NCBI GenBank assembly: GCA_023512835.1
Contig: CM042092.1
Span: 27,787,543 to 27,851,542, forward strand
Source: Taxillus chinensis
Lineage: Eukaryota > Streptophyta > Magnoliopsida > Santalales > Loranthaceae
Reading direction: 5' to 3'
DNA: 64,000 bases
Shown in pieces: positions 21,101 through 33,456 of the stretch. The notes under the pieces are model-generated. The model did no database searches and was not told where the DNA came from. It was given only the letters and a program-made list of their open reading frames with translations. A program made the translations under genes and the position numbers. Each line of letters starts with the position of its first letter. Position 1 is the stretch's first letter.

Positions 21101-21589
21101 CATGAGAAGCTGCCCTATGCATTACACGCATACCGCACCTCGGTGCGTACATCAACTGGGGCAACTCCATTCTCATTAGTCTACGGGATGGAAGCAGTGT
21201 TACCGATAGAAGTGGAGATTCCTTCCTTACGCATACTCAAGGACACACGGTTGGATGAAGCAGAGTGGGTTCAAAGCCGATACGAACAATTGAACTTCGT
21301 GGAAGAAAAACGCATCGCAGCGGTGAATAGAGGCCGATTGTACCAACAAAGAATGATGAAGAGTTATGACAAGAAGGTGAAGCCTCGAACTTTTCAAGAG
21401 GGGGAGCTTGTACTCAAGAAGATCTTGCCTATCCAAGCCGACCACAGGGGCAAGTGGACACCCAATTATGAAGGTCCGTACGTCGTTAAAAGAACTTTCT
21501 CTAGCGGAGCGCTAATCCTTGTTAAGATGGACGGAAATGAGCTACCAAATCCGGTCAACAGCGATGCCGTAAAGAAATTCTATGCTTGA
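18133..21589 (+). pseudogene. pol: pol: RT, RNase H, archaeal-type RNase H, integrase (Tat lineage)
   Basis: A single frame runs to 21589 with two nonsense codons, at 18449 (TAG, expected Trp) and 20783 (TGA). RT (about 18600-19140) has FMDGFSGYNQI and MPFGLKNAGATYQR. The catalytic box reads YVDN instead of YVDD; Asn is codon 18992-18994. RNase H 1 lies at about 19400-19720. The archaeal-type RNase H (about 19860-20250) starts MWFDGASSLLGHGIGAIL and has NNVAEYEA. Integrase has a His/Cys zinc finger (about 20535-20670, ends CFKCQ) and the acidic triad in GMDVIGP, ITDNA and GAVEAANKN. These enzymes would copy and integrate the element; RT is dead here. Confidence 0.9.
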
Positions 21590-23858
21590 CTCCTGTTACC
21601 ATCCTGTTACCATATTGTATTGGATTAGGATCGACATGTAACCAAATGACTCTATCCATATCAAACCTTTTGCTGTCATTCTCCCATCTTTTCAATACAT
21701 CTCATTGAAGTCCCATAGTGATGCCCTACACTGGGGCATTTCCTATTCAAATACCTCCACAACACGAGAAGTGGAAACATGCATGCCCAAAACTCCTTAG
21801 CTTAAAGTTCCAAAAAAATATACAAAAAAAAAAACCGAAAAAAGGAGTACATGACCAATTCAGAATTTTTCAACATTTAGTAACGCCCCGCCCACAATAA
21901 TGACCTTTGTCAGCAAAAATCAACATTTCCCTTGGTCTTCTATCCCAGCCAAAAGCCAACTACCAATACTTATACCCTTCTCGAGTCATTGATTACATGT
22001 ATGATTTTTTTTCTCAATCCAAGATGAGTAACAGAAAATCCCGAAGCAAAAAGCGGACTTAATGAAAACCCGAGAGGGCGCTAAGGGTAAAATACAAAGC
22101 TCAAGAGTAAAAAAACAATAAAAAAAATAAAGCCGGACTTAGTGAAAACCCAAAAGGGCACTAAGGGTAAAATACAAAGGCAAAAGAAGAAAAGAAAATT
22201 CGACTTAGTGAAAACCTGAAAAGGTGCTAACGACAAAGCAAAGACAACAGAAAGAGAACCCAGTGATGAAGCATCTAACACTTGGGGTTAGAGGTGATCA
22301 TAAATTCAAGACAAAGCAGCCGTATATTGCAAGCAAAAAGAACTTTGGTCAAACTGAAGGCACACCCAAATCAAAATTGCACCTCACGCCTTTCAAGAAC
22401 TCAGGTTTTGTTTGTTAAAGTTAGGCAGGTTGTGCTTTATATGATGTGATTATGATAAATTGAGATCATGCTCATAAATTCTTTTTCAAAATGTTTGGTT
22501 TTAAAATTCTTATCTCGCTGTAGAGTGAAACCTTCCAAAGTCCTAATAGACTTCCCCAAGAATTGCCCCACAGGAAGAATTTGCTACGAAGAATCGTGAG
22601 GCAACACCAAGGCCCCATGGACAGAATCCCAGAGAAGGGCCAAATCATGACAGTAGATGTTGCCAAAAAAAAGGACAGCCCATTGTCAAAATCAGCAGAG
22701 CCTAGAGAAGACAAATTTGTGACAATCGACGTTGTTAAATAAAGGTAGTGATTCTCTATGGAAGCCAACAGAGCTCGATAAAGACTCAATCATGATAATA
22801 GATGTTGCAATGAAATGGTGGCCCATCATTGAAGCCAACAAAGTCTGTGGCAGACTAAATCATGATAAATGTTGTCAAATAAAGGTGGAGATCCTCCATT
22901 GAAGCCAACAGAGCCCCGAGAAGGACTGAGCGGTGAACATCAAGCATCATTGAAAGAAGACCATGACACTCCATCAGGATCTCTAATTCTTTAGAAAGAT
23001 GGGATCACAAAGCTTGAGACATTTAGCCCTTCCCTTTCCCCTTGGGTTTTCAATAAGATTGTTAAAAGTTCCCATGCATCCATGTACATACACCATATAT
23101 TTCACCTGCACATATTCTATGCATGCTTTTACACCTCGTGACCGAGTTTCAGGGGCCCTGTACGGCGTGGACTTTTCACTTCAGGACTAGCTCATGTCAC
23201 AGGCAAGCACCGGACATCCCTCGAACCCTTTTCACCCTCTTCTAAATTCCAAAGTTTTTGAACCTTCATCTGAAAGATTTTTCACTTCAAGTTTTCAATT
23301 TTCCTTCCTGTTTTAAAATTCCCGTCAATCTCAAGGATTTTTCATTCCCGTCAATCTCAAGGATTTTTCGTTCTCATTTTCCTACTAATCTCAAGGATTT
23401 TTCAGTTCAAACTTTTAATTGCCTGTTAATCTCAAGGATTTCTCGTTCGTCTTTTCAAATTCATGTTAATCTCAAGGATTTTTCATTTCGAGTTTTTAAA
23501 TTTCTGTTAATCTCAAGGATTTTTCATTTCGAGTTTTTAAATTCCTGTTAATCTCAAGGATTTCTATTCCCTGTTTTAAACCTCAAGGGCCTTTCCATTT
23601 CAAGTTTTTAAAATTCCTATTAATCTCAAGGATTTTTCATTCCTGTTTTACACCTCAAGGGCCTTTCAATTCCGATTTTTAAATTTCTGTTAATCTCAAG
23701 GATTTTTTATTCCTGTTTTTAACCTCAAGGGCTTTTCATTCCAAGTTTTTAACTCTATGTCGACCTCAAGGGCATAACAGGTAAGCCAGGTAAGCAGTCC
23801 AACTCGTTCAAAACAAGTCCGTCCTATCTTTTTGTATCGTTTATAAACAAACAATACA
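21590..23858 (+). repeat. 3' UTR of F with three families of short tandem repeats
   Basis: Three repeat zones follow pol. About 22053-22235: three diverged copies of a 70-80-bp unit with TTAGTGAAAACCC and GGGCACTAAGGG, a pattern typical of Tat 3' regions. About 22740-22930: three copies of a 70-bp unit with GAAGCCAACAGAG. About 23270-23770: a dozen copies of a roughly 30-55-bp unit around AATCTCAAGGATTTTTCATT. No coding capacity is supported. Confidence 0.75.
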
Positions 23859-23872
23859 CAAAGAGGGGCAGC
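23859..23872 (+). other. Polypurine tract of F
   Basis: CAAAGAGGGGCAGC lies immediately before the LTR start TGTTGGACCC, as usual in Tat elements. Confidence 0.85.
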
Positions 23873-24949
23873 TGTTGGACCCTAATTTGTCCGGGTTGGA
23901 CATATTTTATCAAATTCAATTTTCTTTGATGCCACCTCGATCTGTTGAAATTTTGCAAAACGACGGAGTCGTGACCATTGAGCCGCAAATGCCTGATTTC
24001 AAGAAATTATTTGAACGGCCTCCAAATGCCAAAGAATCAGTCCTGGGCAATAGAAAATCTAATTCGAGGATAAACGCAATCGACCACGCTTAATTCTGAG
24101 GTCAAACGAAGAAGTTATAGGCAAAACGGCGTTCGGACCACTAACGGCAGTCAAACAATAATTGACTTTCAAAACGGCAATCTGGATCAGCTCACGAACC
24201 TCATTTTCCTATTCTACTCGTCGTTCTGAGAATTTTGATATATATTGCACATTTTAGCTCCCGGGACATTTTCAAAAAAAACATTTAAAAATATATTTTT
24301 CAGTGATAAAACAGTTTTGAGACGCGCAGTACAAGCTTGGCGTGAAAATAAAATTATCATTAAATAAAAATGACACGGGGACGCTTGTCACGACACCAAG
24401 AATCCAAAAATAATTTTCATAGAATTTTTTTTTAAACCCGAGTTGCTTTTCTGAGTCCAAAACTTAAAAATATCAGTTAAAAAAATACCCCCATTGAAAA
24501 AATCAGAAACCCTAGCCGCCATCTCTTTCTTTTTCCCGCCTACCCCTGTCCACATGTCATCTCCTCATTAGCCTAAGGATAAAGCAAATTAAAAATCAAA
24601 TAAGAAAATGAGAAAGCAAAAGCAAAAAGAAAAAAAAGAAAAAAGAGAAAAATAGCATATTCTCACCTTATCTCTCCCGTGTCGTCTTCCTCTCTCTCTC
24701 TCTCTCTCTCTCTCCATGCCGTCGTCTTCCTCACCTCCACGCCGGATTGCTACGCTAGCCCATCATGAACCTACCTCCTTTTCTCCCTCTCCCCCGGCCA
24801 ACCTCCTCCATGCCAGCCACGCCTCGCCCCATGTCTCCTTTTCTCTCTCTCGGCTGAACCAAACCCAAGCAATAATCGGGTCCTCACCCTGGACATCGTA
24901 CCCTGCCATAACCGTAGCCCTCAAGAATCCTTGAACCCTAGATCTTCCC

Positions 24950-24957
24950 TATAAAAC
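24950..24957 (+). promoter_or_regulatory. TATA box of the F LTR
   Basis: TATAAAAC follows a (TC)n tract (24688-24715) and precedes a TC-rich stretch. If used, U3 is about 1.1 kb and R-U5 almost 4 kb. Confidence 0.5.
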
Positions 24958-26329
24958 TCCTCTCCTCTCTTAATTCGTGGTGGGCTTTCTCTCCCTTCAA
25001 AATTCGAAAGAAAAACACAAAACACCCAATCTTCATCCTTCTTCTGTCTCCTCCCACTAAGAGCCCCGCTCCCCTGGCTCGAAATCATCCCGCCGGCCGG
25101 TGTGGAGTGTCCCTGGTCCACTCCCACGAAGCACCACCTTTGCAATCAACAATCCGAAAAATACACGCAAAGCCTTCCTCTTTCTTCTCTTCCACCGATT
25201 TCGCGAAAACTCCCTTCCCTTAGTGCCGAACCTAGGGAGTCCCTGCTGATGATCCCAATCGTAGCACGCACCAACCCCCACAACACAGCCACACCAGCCG
25301 GCCCCGATCGCTCCAACAATAGCATGCTCCAACTTTCCTGACAACAATATTAACAGATCTGACACTGCTGCTGTCGCCGCCGGCCACTACCTCTCATCAC
25401 CCCCACCCTTTTGCTCTGCTCGTGGCTACAGCGCTAACGACCCCAATCACAGCACGCCCCAACCCCACAGCGTAGCCACACCAGCTCAGCAACATAATAG
25501 ATTTGCCGCACCAAGCTCACACTGCCACGACACTGCTGCATCGTACCTCTCCACCGCCCACTGACCATCCAAGGAAGCTAGGGGAAGGTGCTCTGGTTCG
25601 TGGACTTGGTTAATTTTTTTTTTAATTCATTCAAATGTATGAGATGCCTATTGACTGCTTGCGTTTTTGTTTGATTTATGGATGACTGGTTCTCTCCTAT
25701 GCCTGTTGTTTGGTGAAATGGCTCACGTTGGTGTTGGTTGTTTGATTTATGTTGGTGTTGGTTGTTTGATAATTGATTGACTGTTTGATTTACGTTGTTT
25801 TATTTGGCCATGTTTTCAATTGGCGTTTGTGTTAGTTTGTCAGTCTACGTTGGTATTGGAGTTTTGGGTATATGTTTTTTTTGTATGATTTGTCATTAGT
25901 TTGTGTTGTTTTGTTATATGTTGGTTTGTCTATTGCTATATTTTTTTTTTGGTCATGTCTTTGTCTCCTATTTCCTGTAAGTCATGTTGTAAAAAAATTC
26001 AGACCCTGATGCTATGGTGCCTATAACGTTTTTGGCATGATTTCACTCCTGCGTAGTGTTTAGTTTCCAAGTGTGTATCTGCATTAGCTGTATTTTCTCA
26101 GCATTAGGTGGTAGAAAAATAAAATAAAATACAACAACAATAATAAAAACCAAACAAACAAAGAACGCTTGATGTCTGTTGCGCCTTGGTTGTGGTGTTT
26201 TAACATGCAATATTTTTTTCTTTCCCGTGTAGTGTTTCTTTGTTTTGCATAGTGTTTGTTAGCTGTTATGTTTTGCTAGTGTTTCATGCATGCAAACCAT
26301 TCTAAATAGAATAAAATCAGTATAGCAAA

Positions 26330-26800
26330 ATCAGAATTTCAGTGCAGAAAAAAAAAACCAATGCAGAAAAATCAGAAAATTAATGCGAAGAAAAAACAAA
26401 AAAAAAACAATGTAGAAAAACCAGAAAATTAATGCAGAAAAAAACAGAAAACTAGTGCAGAAAATTCAGAATATTAGTGCAGAAAAAAATAGAATAAAAT
26501 TAATGCAGAAAAACCAGAAAACTAGTACAGGAAAAAAAAAACAGTGCAGAAAAATAAAAAGAAAAATGCAGAAAGTGCAGAAAAATAAAAAAAGAAAGCG
26601 CAGACAAATGAGAAAGTGCAATAAAAAGAGAAAATGTAGAAAGTAGAGAAAGTGCAGAAAAATAAAAAGAGAAAAATAAAAAGGGAAAGTGCAGAATAAC
26701 TATAAAATCAAAACAAGTGCTGAAACCAGTGTAAAACAAAATCATAAAATTAGTGCAGAAAAAAAATCAGTTTAGAAAACCAGTAAAAACAAAACAAACA
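26330..26800 (+). repeat. GTGCAGAAAA-type microsatellite tract in F LTR
   Basis: More than fifteen irregular copies of (A)GTGCAGAAAA and CAGAAAAC. Apparent ORFs here are low-complexity artefacts. Confidence 0.75.
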
Positions 26801-27339
26801 AAAAAACCTTCCCCCAACGCTTATTATTAGCGTTTATTTTGCATCCAGTGCATGTATAAAAACTAGTCTTTCTTTGCTTATCAATGTCTTACTAGTACAA
26901 TGTTTGTCTTTTTTGTTGCGTGCTTATTAAGACTGTATTATCGCTGTTTGTCATGTGTTACATATGCTTTTTTTTTTATTATTTGCGTTACGTAGTCTTT
27001 TGTTTCTTCCAATTATTCGTTTTGTTTCGTTGTTCTTTTTCCTCTCTATTGGCCATAGGAAAACTATTAGTATTGGCCATTATAACTCATGTAATTTTGG
27101 GACTCTTACCCAATACTGTTGTAATTTGTAAATTAAACATTAGGAAAAAAAAAAGCAAAAGGAAGAGAGAGAATGAGAGAAAAAAAGGAGAGTGAGTTTT
27201 TTTTTTTTGTGTCACAATCACACACAACACTAGTGTTTGTCTTATTTATTTTTAACCTTTTTTTATGATTCTTATTTTTCTTCTTTTAAAAAAAAACTTT
27301 TTAATTAAATACATTTAAAAAAAACGTTTCCTAAAAATG

Positions 27340-28330
27340 TTTGCAAAAAAAAAACAAATGTTTTCTTAAAAAAAAACAAAACAAAATAAAATAAAATAAA
27401 ACAAAATGTTTCCAAACAAGTCAAAAAAAATAGGGAAAGGTTGTTTTCTAAACAAGCAAACAAAAATGTTTTTCACTTGTCATTTGGTTTTCTTTAGTGT
27501 TTCTTAACTTTCCTTCTTTTTATCCCTTTGAAATATAAAAAAAAAACAAAACAAAAAAACAACAAAACAAAAAAACAACAAAAACAAAAACAAAACAAAA
27601 TAAAATGTTTCCAAACAAGTCAAAAAAAGCAAAGGTTGTTTTCTAAACAAGCAAACAAAAAAATTGTTTTTCACTTGTCATTTGGTTTTCTTTAGTATTT
27701 CTTAACTGTCCTTCTTTTTGTCCCTTTGAAATATAAAAAAACAAAAAACAAAAAAAACAACAACAAAAACAAAAAAAAAAACAACAACAAAAACAAAAAC
27801 AAAATAAAACAAAACAAAACAAAATGTTTCCAAACAAGTCAAAAAAAGGAAATGTTGTTTTCTAAACAAGCAAACAAAAAATATTTTTCACTTGTCATTT
27901 GGTTTTGTTTAGTGTTTCTTAGCTTTCCTTCTTTTTGTCCCTTTGAAATATAAACAAAACAAAAACAAAAACAAAAATAAAACAAAACAAAACAAAATGT
28001 TTCCAAACAAGTCAAAAAAAGGAAAGGTTGTTTTCTAAACAAGTAAACAAAAAATGTTTTTCACTTGTCATTTGGTTTTCTTTAGTGTTTCTTAGCTTTC
28101 CTTTTTTTGTCCCTTTGAAATATAAACAAAAAAAAAACAAAAACAAAAATAAAACAAAACAAAACAAAATGTTTCCAAACAAGTCAAAAAAAAGGGGAAA
28201 GGTTGTTTTTTAAACAAGCAAACAAAAAATGTTTTTCACTTGTCATTTCGTTTTCGTTAGTGTTTTTTGGCTTTTCTTCTTTTTGTCCTGTTGAAATATA
28301 AACAAAAAAACAAAACAAAAATTAGCATTT
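27340..28330 (+). repeat. Five tandem copies of a 170-220-bp A-rich unit in F LTR
   Basis: The landmark ATGTTTCCAAACAAGTC occurs at about 27406, 27605, 27824, 27997 and 28169 (spacings 199, 219, 173, 172). Each unit also has CACTTGTCATTTGGTTTTC and ends in GTCCCTTTGAAATATAAA. Length differences come from the AAAAC-rich spacer. Confidence 0.85.
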
Positions 28331-28935
28331 AACCTAGAAATAAAACTTTGACATAACTTAGGTATAATTTGAAAAAAAAAGCCTTCCTCCATTTAAAACA
28401 AAAAAAACAACAAAAAAAACCTTTTCAAACACCTGTTTTTTTAACACTTGGATTTTTTTATTTTTTTATTTTTTTATTTTTTTTGCTTTTCATAAACTCC
28501 TATTAATTTTTATCCTTACAATTTTGTAGTATGTTATTTAAAGCATTAACATATGCCTTACAACTTGTAGACTTTTTATTAGTCTAGGGTAAATTAAATT
28601 TAATTGCAACTTCAACAAACAACTTAGCAAAATAAAAAGAGTAAAACTTACCACTTTTATACTATTTAAAAGATAGCGGGTAAAATAAGTTAGAAACCTC
28701 CGACTCTTAAGATAGGTACCGAAAGGGCGTTGTGGGGGTGCTAATCCTTTCCCATGCGTAACAAACTCCCGAGCCCATCCCTAAGCGGCATAAATAATTT
28801 CCTTTTAGGTGACCAACCGCACCCCAAAAACGGTTGGTGGCGACTCTGTTTATTTCATCACCCATTGGATGAAGGACGGGGGGGAACCGCACCCCAAAAG
28901 CGGTTTCCCTCCCGGACGGAATCCGGTGATGACAG

Positions 28936-31641
28936 CGGGGACTTTGTGTAAACCACCAAAAAAGGTGTCCTCCCAAGTGTACGATGAACGGAATTGTTGT
29001 AAGCAAATTCGTCCTATGCTAAAGCTTGATCCCATTGCTTTGGTTTCTCACTGCAAATAATCCTGATGAGATTGCCTAATGTTCTATTCGTCACCTCAGT
29101 CTGCCCATCAGTCTGTGGATGCGCAGTACTACTAAAATTCAAAGATGAATTAAACAAAAACCACAAAGTCTTCCAAAAATAACTAAGAAATTTACTGTCT
29201 CTGTCTGAAGTTATAGATTTAGGTACTCCATGTAAATGAACCACCTCCTTGAAAAATAGTTTTGTAATAGCCTGTGCATCAATAGTCTTTCTACATGGGA
29301 TAAAATGAGACATTTTAGAAAAGCTGTCAACTACCACAAATACAGAATCTGCTCCTCTTTGAGTATGAGGTAATCCCAAAATAAAATCCATCAATATATC
29401 CTCCCATATGTTATTCGGAATGGGCAAAGGAGTATACAGTCCAGTGTTTTGAGATTGTCCTTTTGCAGTCTGGAAAATATAACACCTTTCAACAATTCGT
29501 CTTACATCACGGCGCAAGCGAGGCCAAAAGTACCTTTCTGCCACAGCGGCAATAGTCTTGTCTCGCCCAGGATGCCCAGCTAAACCTCTTCCATGGAGAT
29601 CTCGAATCAACTTCTCTTGTAGAGAAGATTCAGGAATAAACAATTGATTACCCTTCATTAACAAACCCTCCTGAATGTGGAAATCATCACAAGGCTCATG
29701 AAGTGTGCACTTCCTCCATAATTCCTGAAAATCTTCATCAGTGGCAAATAAGTTTTTCAATTCATCAAAGCCCACAATTTCAATGTGTAAAGTAACTAAC
29801 AAATCAGCTCTCCGACTTAATACATCAGCTACTCTATTTTGGATTCCAGATTTATGCATAAGTCTGAATGGAAACTTCTGCAGAAATTGGATCCACCTTG
29901 CATGCATATCCTTGTTAATTCTTGTTTGTCCACTAAGATGCTTCAAAGCCACACAATCAGAATAAAGAATAAATTCTTTACCCACCAAATAATGCTCCCA
30001 TATTCGTAAGGCTCTTAGAACAGCATAAAATTCTTTATCATAGGTTGACCAAGTCTCCCAAGCTTCACATAATTTCTCACTAAAAAAGGCCACTGGCCTC
30101 TTTTCTTGAGATAATACAACACCAATGCCGACTCCACTAGCATCACAGTCCACCTCAAATAATTTAGTAAAATCTAGGTGTGTCAATACTGGCGCCTGAC
30201 ATAATTCCTTCTTTAAGACCTGAAAACTCTTAGCAGCTTCTTCATTCCATTGGAACTTTTCTTTCTTCAAGCATTCAATTAATGGGGCAGCAATGGTACT
30301 AAAATGTTTGATGAACCTCCTGTGAAAAATAGCCAATCCTAGAAAGCGCCTGAGCTTTGTCACAACTGAAGGAGTTGGCCACTCCTTGATTGCCCTTACT
30401 TTAGAATCATCCACCATGACACCATCACAGCTAACCACAAATCCCAAAAATAACAATTTCTTGGCTAGAAATATGCACTTCTTCATATTAGCATATAATT
30501 TATTCTCACGCAACACAGTTAACACTAGCCTTAAATGCTCAATATGCTCATGCTCAGTCTTGCTATAAATCAGGATATCATCAAAATAAACTATGACAAA
30601 TTGGCCAATAAAAGGCTTGAGTACTTTCATTACGCGCATAAAGGTGTTTAATGCATTGATAAGACCAAACGGCATCACCAACCATTCGAACAACCCCTCT
30701 TTAGTCTTGAAAGCAGTCTTCCACTCTTCTCCAAGCTTCATTTGAATTTGATGGTAACCACTACCCAAGTCAATCTTGGAAACCACTTGAGCGCCACTCA
30801 AGTGATCCAACATGTCATCCACTCGAGGTATAGCAAATTTATATCCAATAGTAATCGTGTTGATAGCACGACTATTAACACACATTCTCTAACTTCCATC
30901 TTTCTTGGGAGTCAACAACGCTGACACTGCACAAGAACTCAGGCTGTCGTGAATAAATCCCTTGTCCAATAATTCTTGGACCTTCTCTTGTAAGATCTCT
31001 GTTTCTTTTGGGCTCATCCTGTAGTGTGGTAAATTTGGTAAACTAGCACCAGGTACCAAATCTATTTGACGTTGGATGTCTCTTAGAGGTGGCAACCCCT
31101 CTGGCAAGTCATCTGGGACTACATCCGCAAAATCCTCCAACACAGTTTTAACCGCATCTGGTACCTCTGGATTTGAACTATCAACATTAGTAATCTCTAG
31201 TTTCACCACAAGAGCATGCACCTCTTTTGCCTCTTTTGCATCTTCAATCACATCCGCCTCAGATTGGATCATTCTTAAGAAAGATCGCCTCTTGCCCTTA
31301 CAGGTTTTAGAATGGAAGTCCTCCTTTAAAGGCAATAAGTTAAATTTTGCACCGCCTTTCTCTAGCTTGTAAATGTTCTCTTTGCCCGAATGTTGGGCAT
31401 TCACATCAAACTGCCAAGGTCTACCCAATAACAAATGACAAGCATCCATATCTACCACATGGTACTTACCAATAGTGATAAGGACCCTGCATCTTTCTGT
31501 CACACCAGTTTTCTCCGTAGCTTTTATCCATCCAATGGTATACTGACTTGGGTGCTTCTCCACGGGCAATTTCAATTTCTGAACCACTGATCTCCCAATG
31601 ATGTTCTCGCAACTGCCACTATCAAAAATTCCATTAAACAC
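28936..31641 (-). pseudogene. pol: Chromovirus protease-RT-RNase H-integrase, truncated, two nonsense codons
   Basis: Reading leftwards: a protease region ([13 protein letters not shown] near 31630), RT with the intact box YFDDILIYS, RNase H with [11 protein letters not shown], and integrase with SITSDRD and [13 protein letters not shown]. In-frame stops occur at 30889-30891 (TAG, expected Trp in KKDGS-RMCV) and 29014-29016 (TAG). The reading continues past the second stop (DEFAYNNSVHRTLG) until the F junction. In the integrase zinc finger the CxxC reads CYIF, so a zinc ligand is lost. The product would copy and insert the element; this copy is inactive. Confidence 0.85.
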
Positions 31642-31737
31642 TCGACCCTTAGTTGCACACCTAGTTCGAAATAGCTGGTGTCATTGTGTGAGCTCTGCCC
31701 GTGGTGGTGATAGAAGCATTCTTCGAACCATATAGAA

Positions 31738-33084
31738 TTATTTAACTCCATCATCTTCCACCTCCTCTTCGCTAGGGCCACGTCCATCTTCTACTTCACA
31801 ATCTGGATTGTCCTCCTCGTCACGTTCCACCATGTTGATAGCTCTCTTATTCGAGCATTGATTAGATCGATGTCCTGGCTGTCCACAATGAAAACATTTG
31901 TCCAAAACCAGCTTGGCATAAGGATTGGTTTGGTTTTTGAACTGGCATAGGCCTCTTCCCTTCTGCTTTGTCACCCAACTTGGTCATTTCCTTTGCGGGC
32001 TTACTCGAACCATTCATGTTTCTTTCGTTGACTGTTTTGCTCCCACTGGAACTAATGTTAGGTCCAACTCCTCTTCGTCTACTTACAAACCATGGCGTTT
32101 GTTCATATAACATAGATTCTGTCCGAAGTGCCATATTCTTCGCTTCATTCAAGCTTCTAAGGACTATGAACTCAATCTTGTCCCTAATTTGCAATTTTAA
32201 GGCCATCCACAAATCGTGCGGCTTATTATCCTTCACTTTCTTGCAAATCGTTCCTCTCAGCCAGTCTCATAAATTCTGCAGTATATTCATGAACTGACCA
32301 TGTTCCTTGGCGGCACCGTTGATATTGTTGGAACAATATCTGCTTATAATCTGGTGGTAGGAAATCTCGCTGTAGCAACTGTTTCATGCGAGGTCAACTC
32401 CTCACTGACCATCGCCTTTCACGTTGTCTCTGACTCTGCAATCTCTCCCACCATGCTGAAGCTCCTCCCTTTAGTCTGCAAACCACCAAATTAACTCTGC
32501 GATCTTTTGGAATCTCCATGTAATTGAAGAACCGTTCAATCTCTGCCAACCAGTCAAGGAAACCTTCAATATCAAAATTACCATTGAAGGATGGGATATC
32601 CACCTTTAACCGATAATTGACTGCATCTCGACGATCGTACTGATCTCGACGGTATTCTCTGCCTCGATCCTGCATCGGCGGTAATCGTGTGCCATACAAC
32701 AATTCTTCATCTTCTTGATGAATCATTCCCTGATAACTGATGTACTCTAACTGCAGCCCCACATCTTGGGTTTGGGTCAACTAATACATCTCTTGCCCTT
32801 AAATGAGCATGCTCAAGTAAATCATCATCAAAATCCAATTGGTTAGCATATTCATGAACCCTCCTTTCTCTTGGCCGCTCCTCGCCAAGCACTCTGCCAC
32901 CACAACCTTCGAATGAGTCGACACGCTTGGTCAGATCTTCAAGACATCGTTCTACACGTCGGATTCTCTGACTTACAACATCAAACTCCGCCCTTGGGAC
33001 CCATTGATTGGCTCCTTGGACGCCTGCCTCCTGAACGTTATCAGGTACATGATCACCTCCAAGACACGAACTCAGCGACATCAC
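31738..33084 (-). pseudogene. gag: Chromovirus gag, frameshifted
   Basis: Three frames are needed to follow the protein. The start near 33084 (MMSLSSCLGG) leads into a capsid segment at about 32400-32780 with VDIPSFNGNFDIEGFLDW and CRLKGGASAWWERL. A zinc knuckle with CX2CX4HX4C spacing (CFHCGQPGHRSNQC) lies near 31890. The acidic tail after the knuckle leads toward the protease. Intact Gag would form the cytoplasmic particle. Confidence 0.78.
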
Positions 33085-33100
33085 CGCAGAAAAAGCCTTA

Positions 33101-33111
33101 CTCTGATACCA
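33101..33111 (-). other. Primer binding site of the chromovirus (tRNA-iMet)
   Basis: The minus strand reads TGGTATCAGAG, the standard plant iMet primer site, two bases after an LTR end in GCGTCA. Confidence 0.85.
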
Positions 33112-33113
33112 AC

Positions 33114-33456
33114 TGACGCAGCGCGGAAGCTATAATAGATCGATAACAACGATCGAATCTCCTAAATAGGTTGCCAATCCAAGCAAACCCAAAGAACAAA
33201 TTGGTTGAATCAATCTATAGGTTTATAAAACTGAGAATAAAACTCATGTGTAACATTACAATGATTTAAGAGCCTATTTATAGCCTCATAAAGGATTACA
33301 TAAAAGGAAATTCGCATAAAAGAAATTAAAAGGAAACTATTAAATTAGCAATTAAAAGGAAATAATTAAAAGGAAAGATAAGTCTTGCTTGTGTCGTCCT
33401 AGGTTGCTTGCATCCCAAGTTGCTTGCTTCTCAAGCCACCATATCAAAAATCAACA
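33114..33456 (-). repeat. Probable 5' LTR of the chromovirus (about 343 bp)
   Basis: On the minus strand it would start TGTTGATTTTTGATATGG at 33456 and end TGCGTCA at 33114. It contains TATAAATAGG near 33280. The end next to the PBS is firm; the start is the best TG within a plausible distance, and the partner LTR is outside the window. Confidence 0.55.

Larger units (their letters stand above)
15646..28934 (+). mobile_element. F: Ogre-like Tat Ty3/gypsy element, 3' part (gag to 3' LTR)
   Basis: Order: gag, protease, G-patch, candidate intron, RT, RNase H, archaeal-type RNase H, integrase, repetitive 3' UTR, PPT, LTR of 5,062 bp. A second RNase H between the first one and integrase defines the Tat lineage; long LTR, G-patch and intron point to Ogre-like members. 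The left end is cut in gag by M at 15645/15646. The right LTR end (28934) lies inside an integrase gene of an older chromovirus, so F inserted there. Several nonsense codons make the copy inactive. Confidence 0.9.
23873..28934 (+). repeat. 3' LTR of F (5,062 bp)
   Basis: It starts TGTTGGACCCTAATTTGTCC and ends GGTGATGACA. The first 60 bases resemble the M LTR start, and the last 280 resemble the M and G LTR ends (shared GGTGACCAACCGCACCCC-type block). Between them are a TATA box at 24950 and two A-rich tandem arrays. The base after the LTR belongs to chromovirus integrase. Confidence 0.88.
28935..33456 (-). mobile_element. Chromovirus-type Ty3/gypsy element, minus strand, 3' end cut off by F
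   Basis: On the minus strand: LTR, iMet PBS, gag, protease, RT, RNase H and most of integrase, then a sharp junction to the F LTR at 28934/28935. The integrase end, chromodomain and 3' LTR should be left of the window. Gag and integrase style ([29 protein letters not shown]) suggest a CRM, Reina or Galadriel relative; the sub-lineage is not settled. Confidence 0.85.

Noticed and set aside
24716..25365. Frames in the F LTR (Ser/Pro-rich, around 24716-25341) as a host gene
   Set aside because: Short, no conserved domain, inside the transcribed part of the LTR after a TATA box; likely leader sequence.
27340..28330. CRISPR-like or coding Lys/Asn-rich array
   Set aside because: Spacer is low-complexity AAAAC sequence and units are nearly identical; it is an LTR tandem repeat.
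28931..28950. GCGGGGACTTTG after the F LTR read as a damaged Tat primer site, making this a 5' LTR
   Set aside because: The same bases, on the minus strand, continue the chromovirus integrase reading (VVYTKSP), so they are the insertion target and 28934 is the 3' LTR end.
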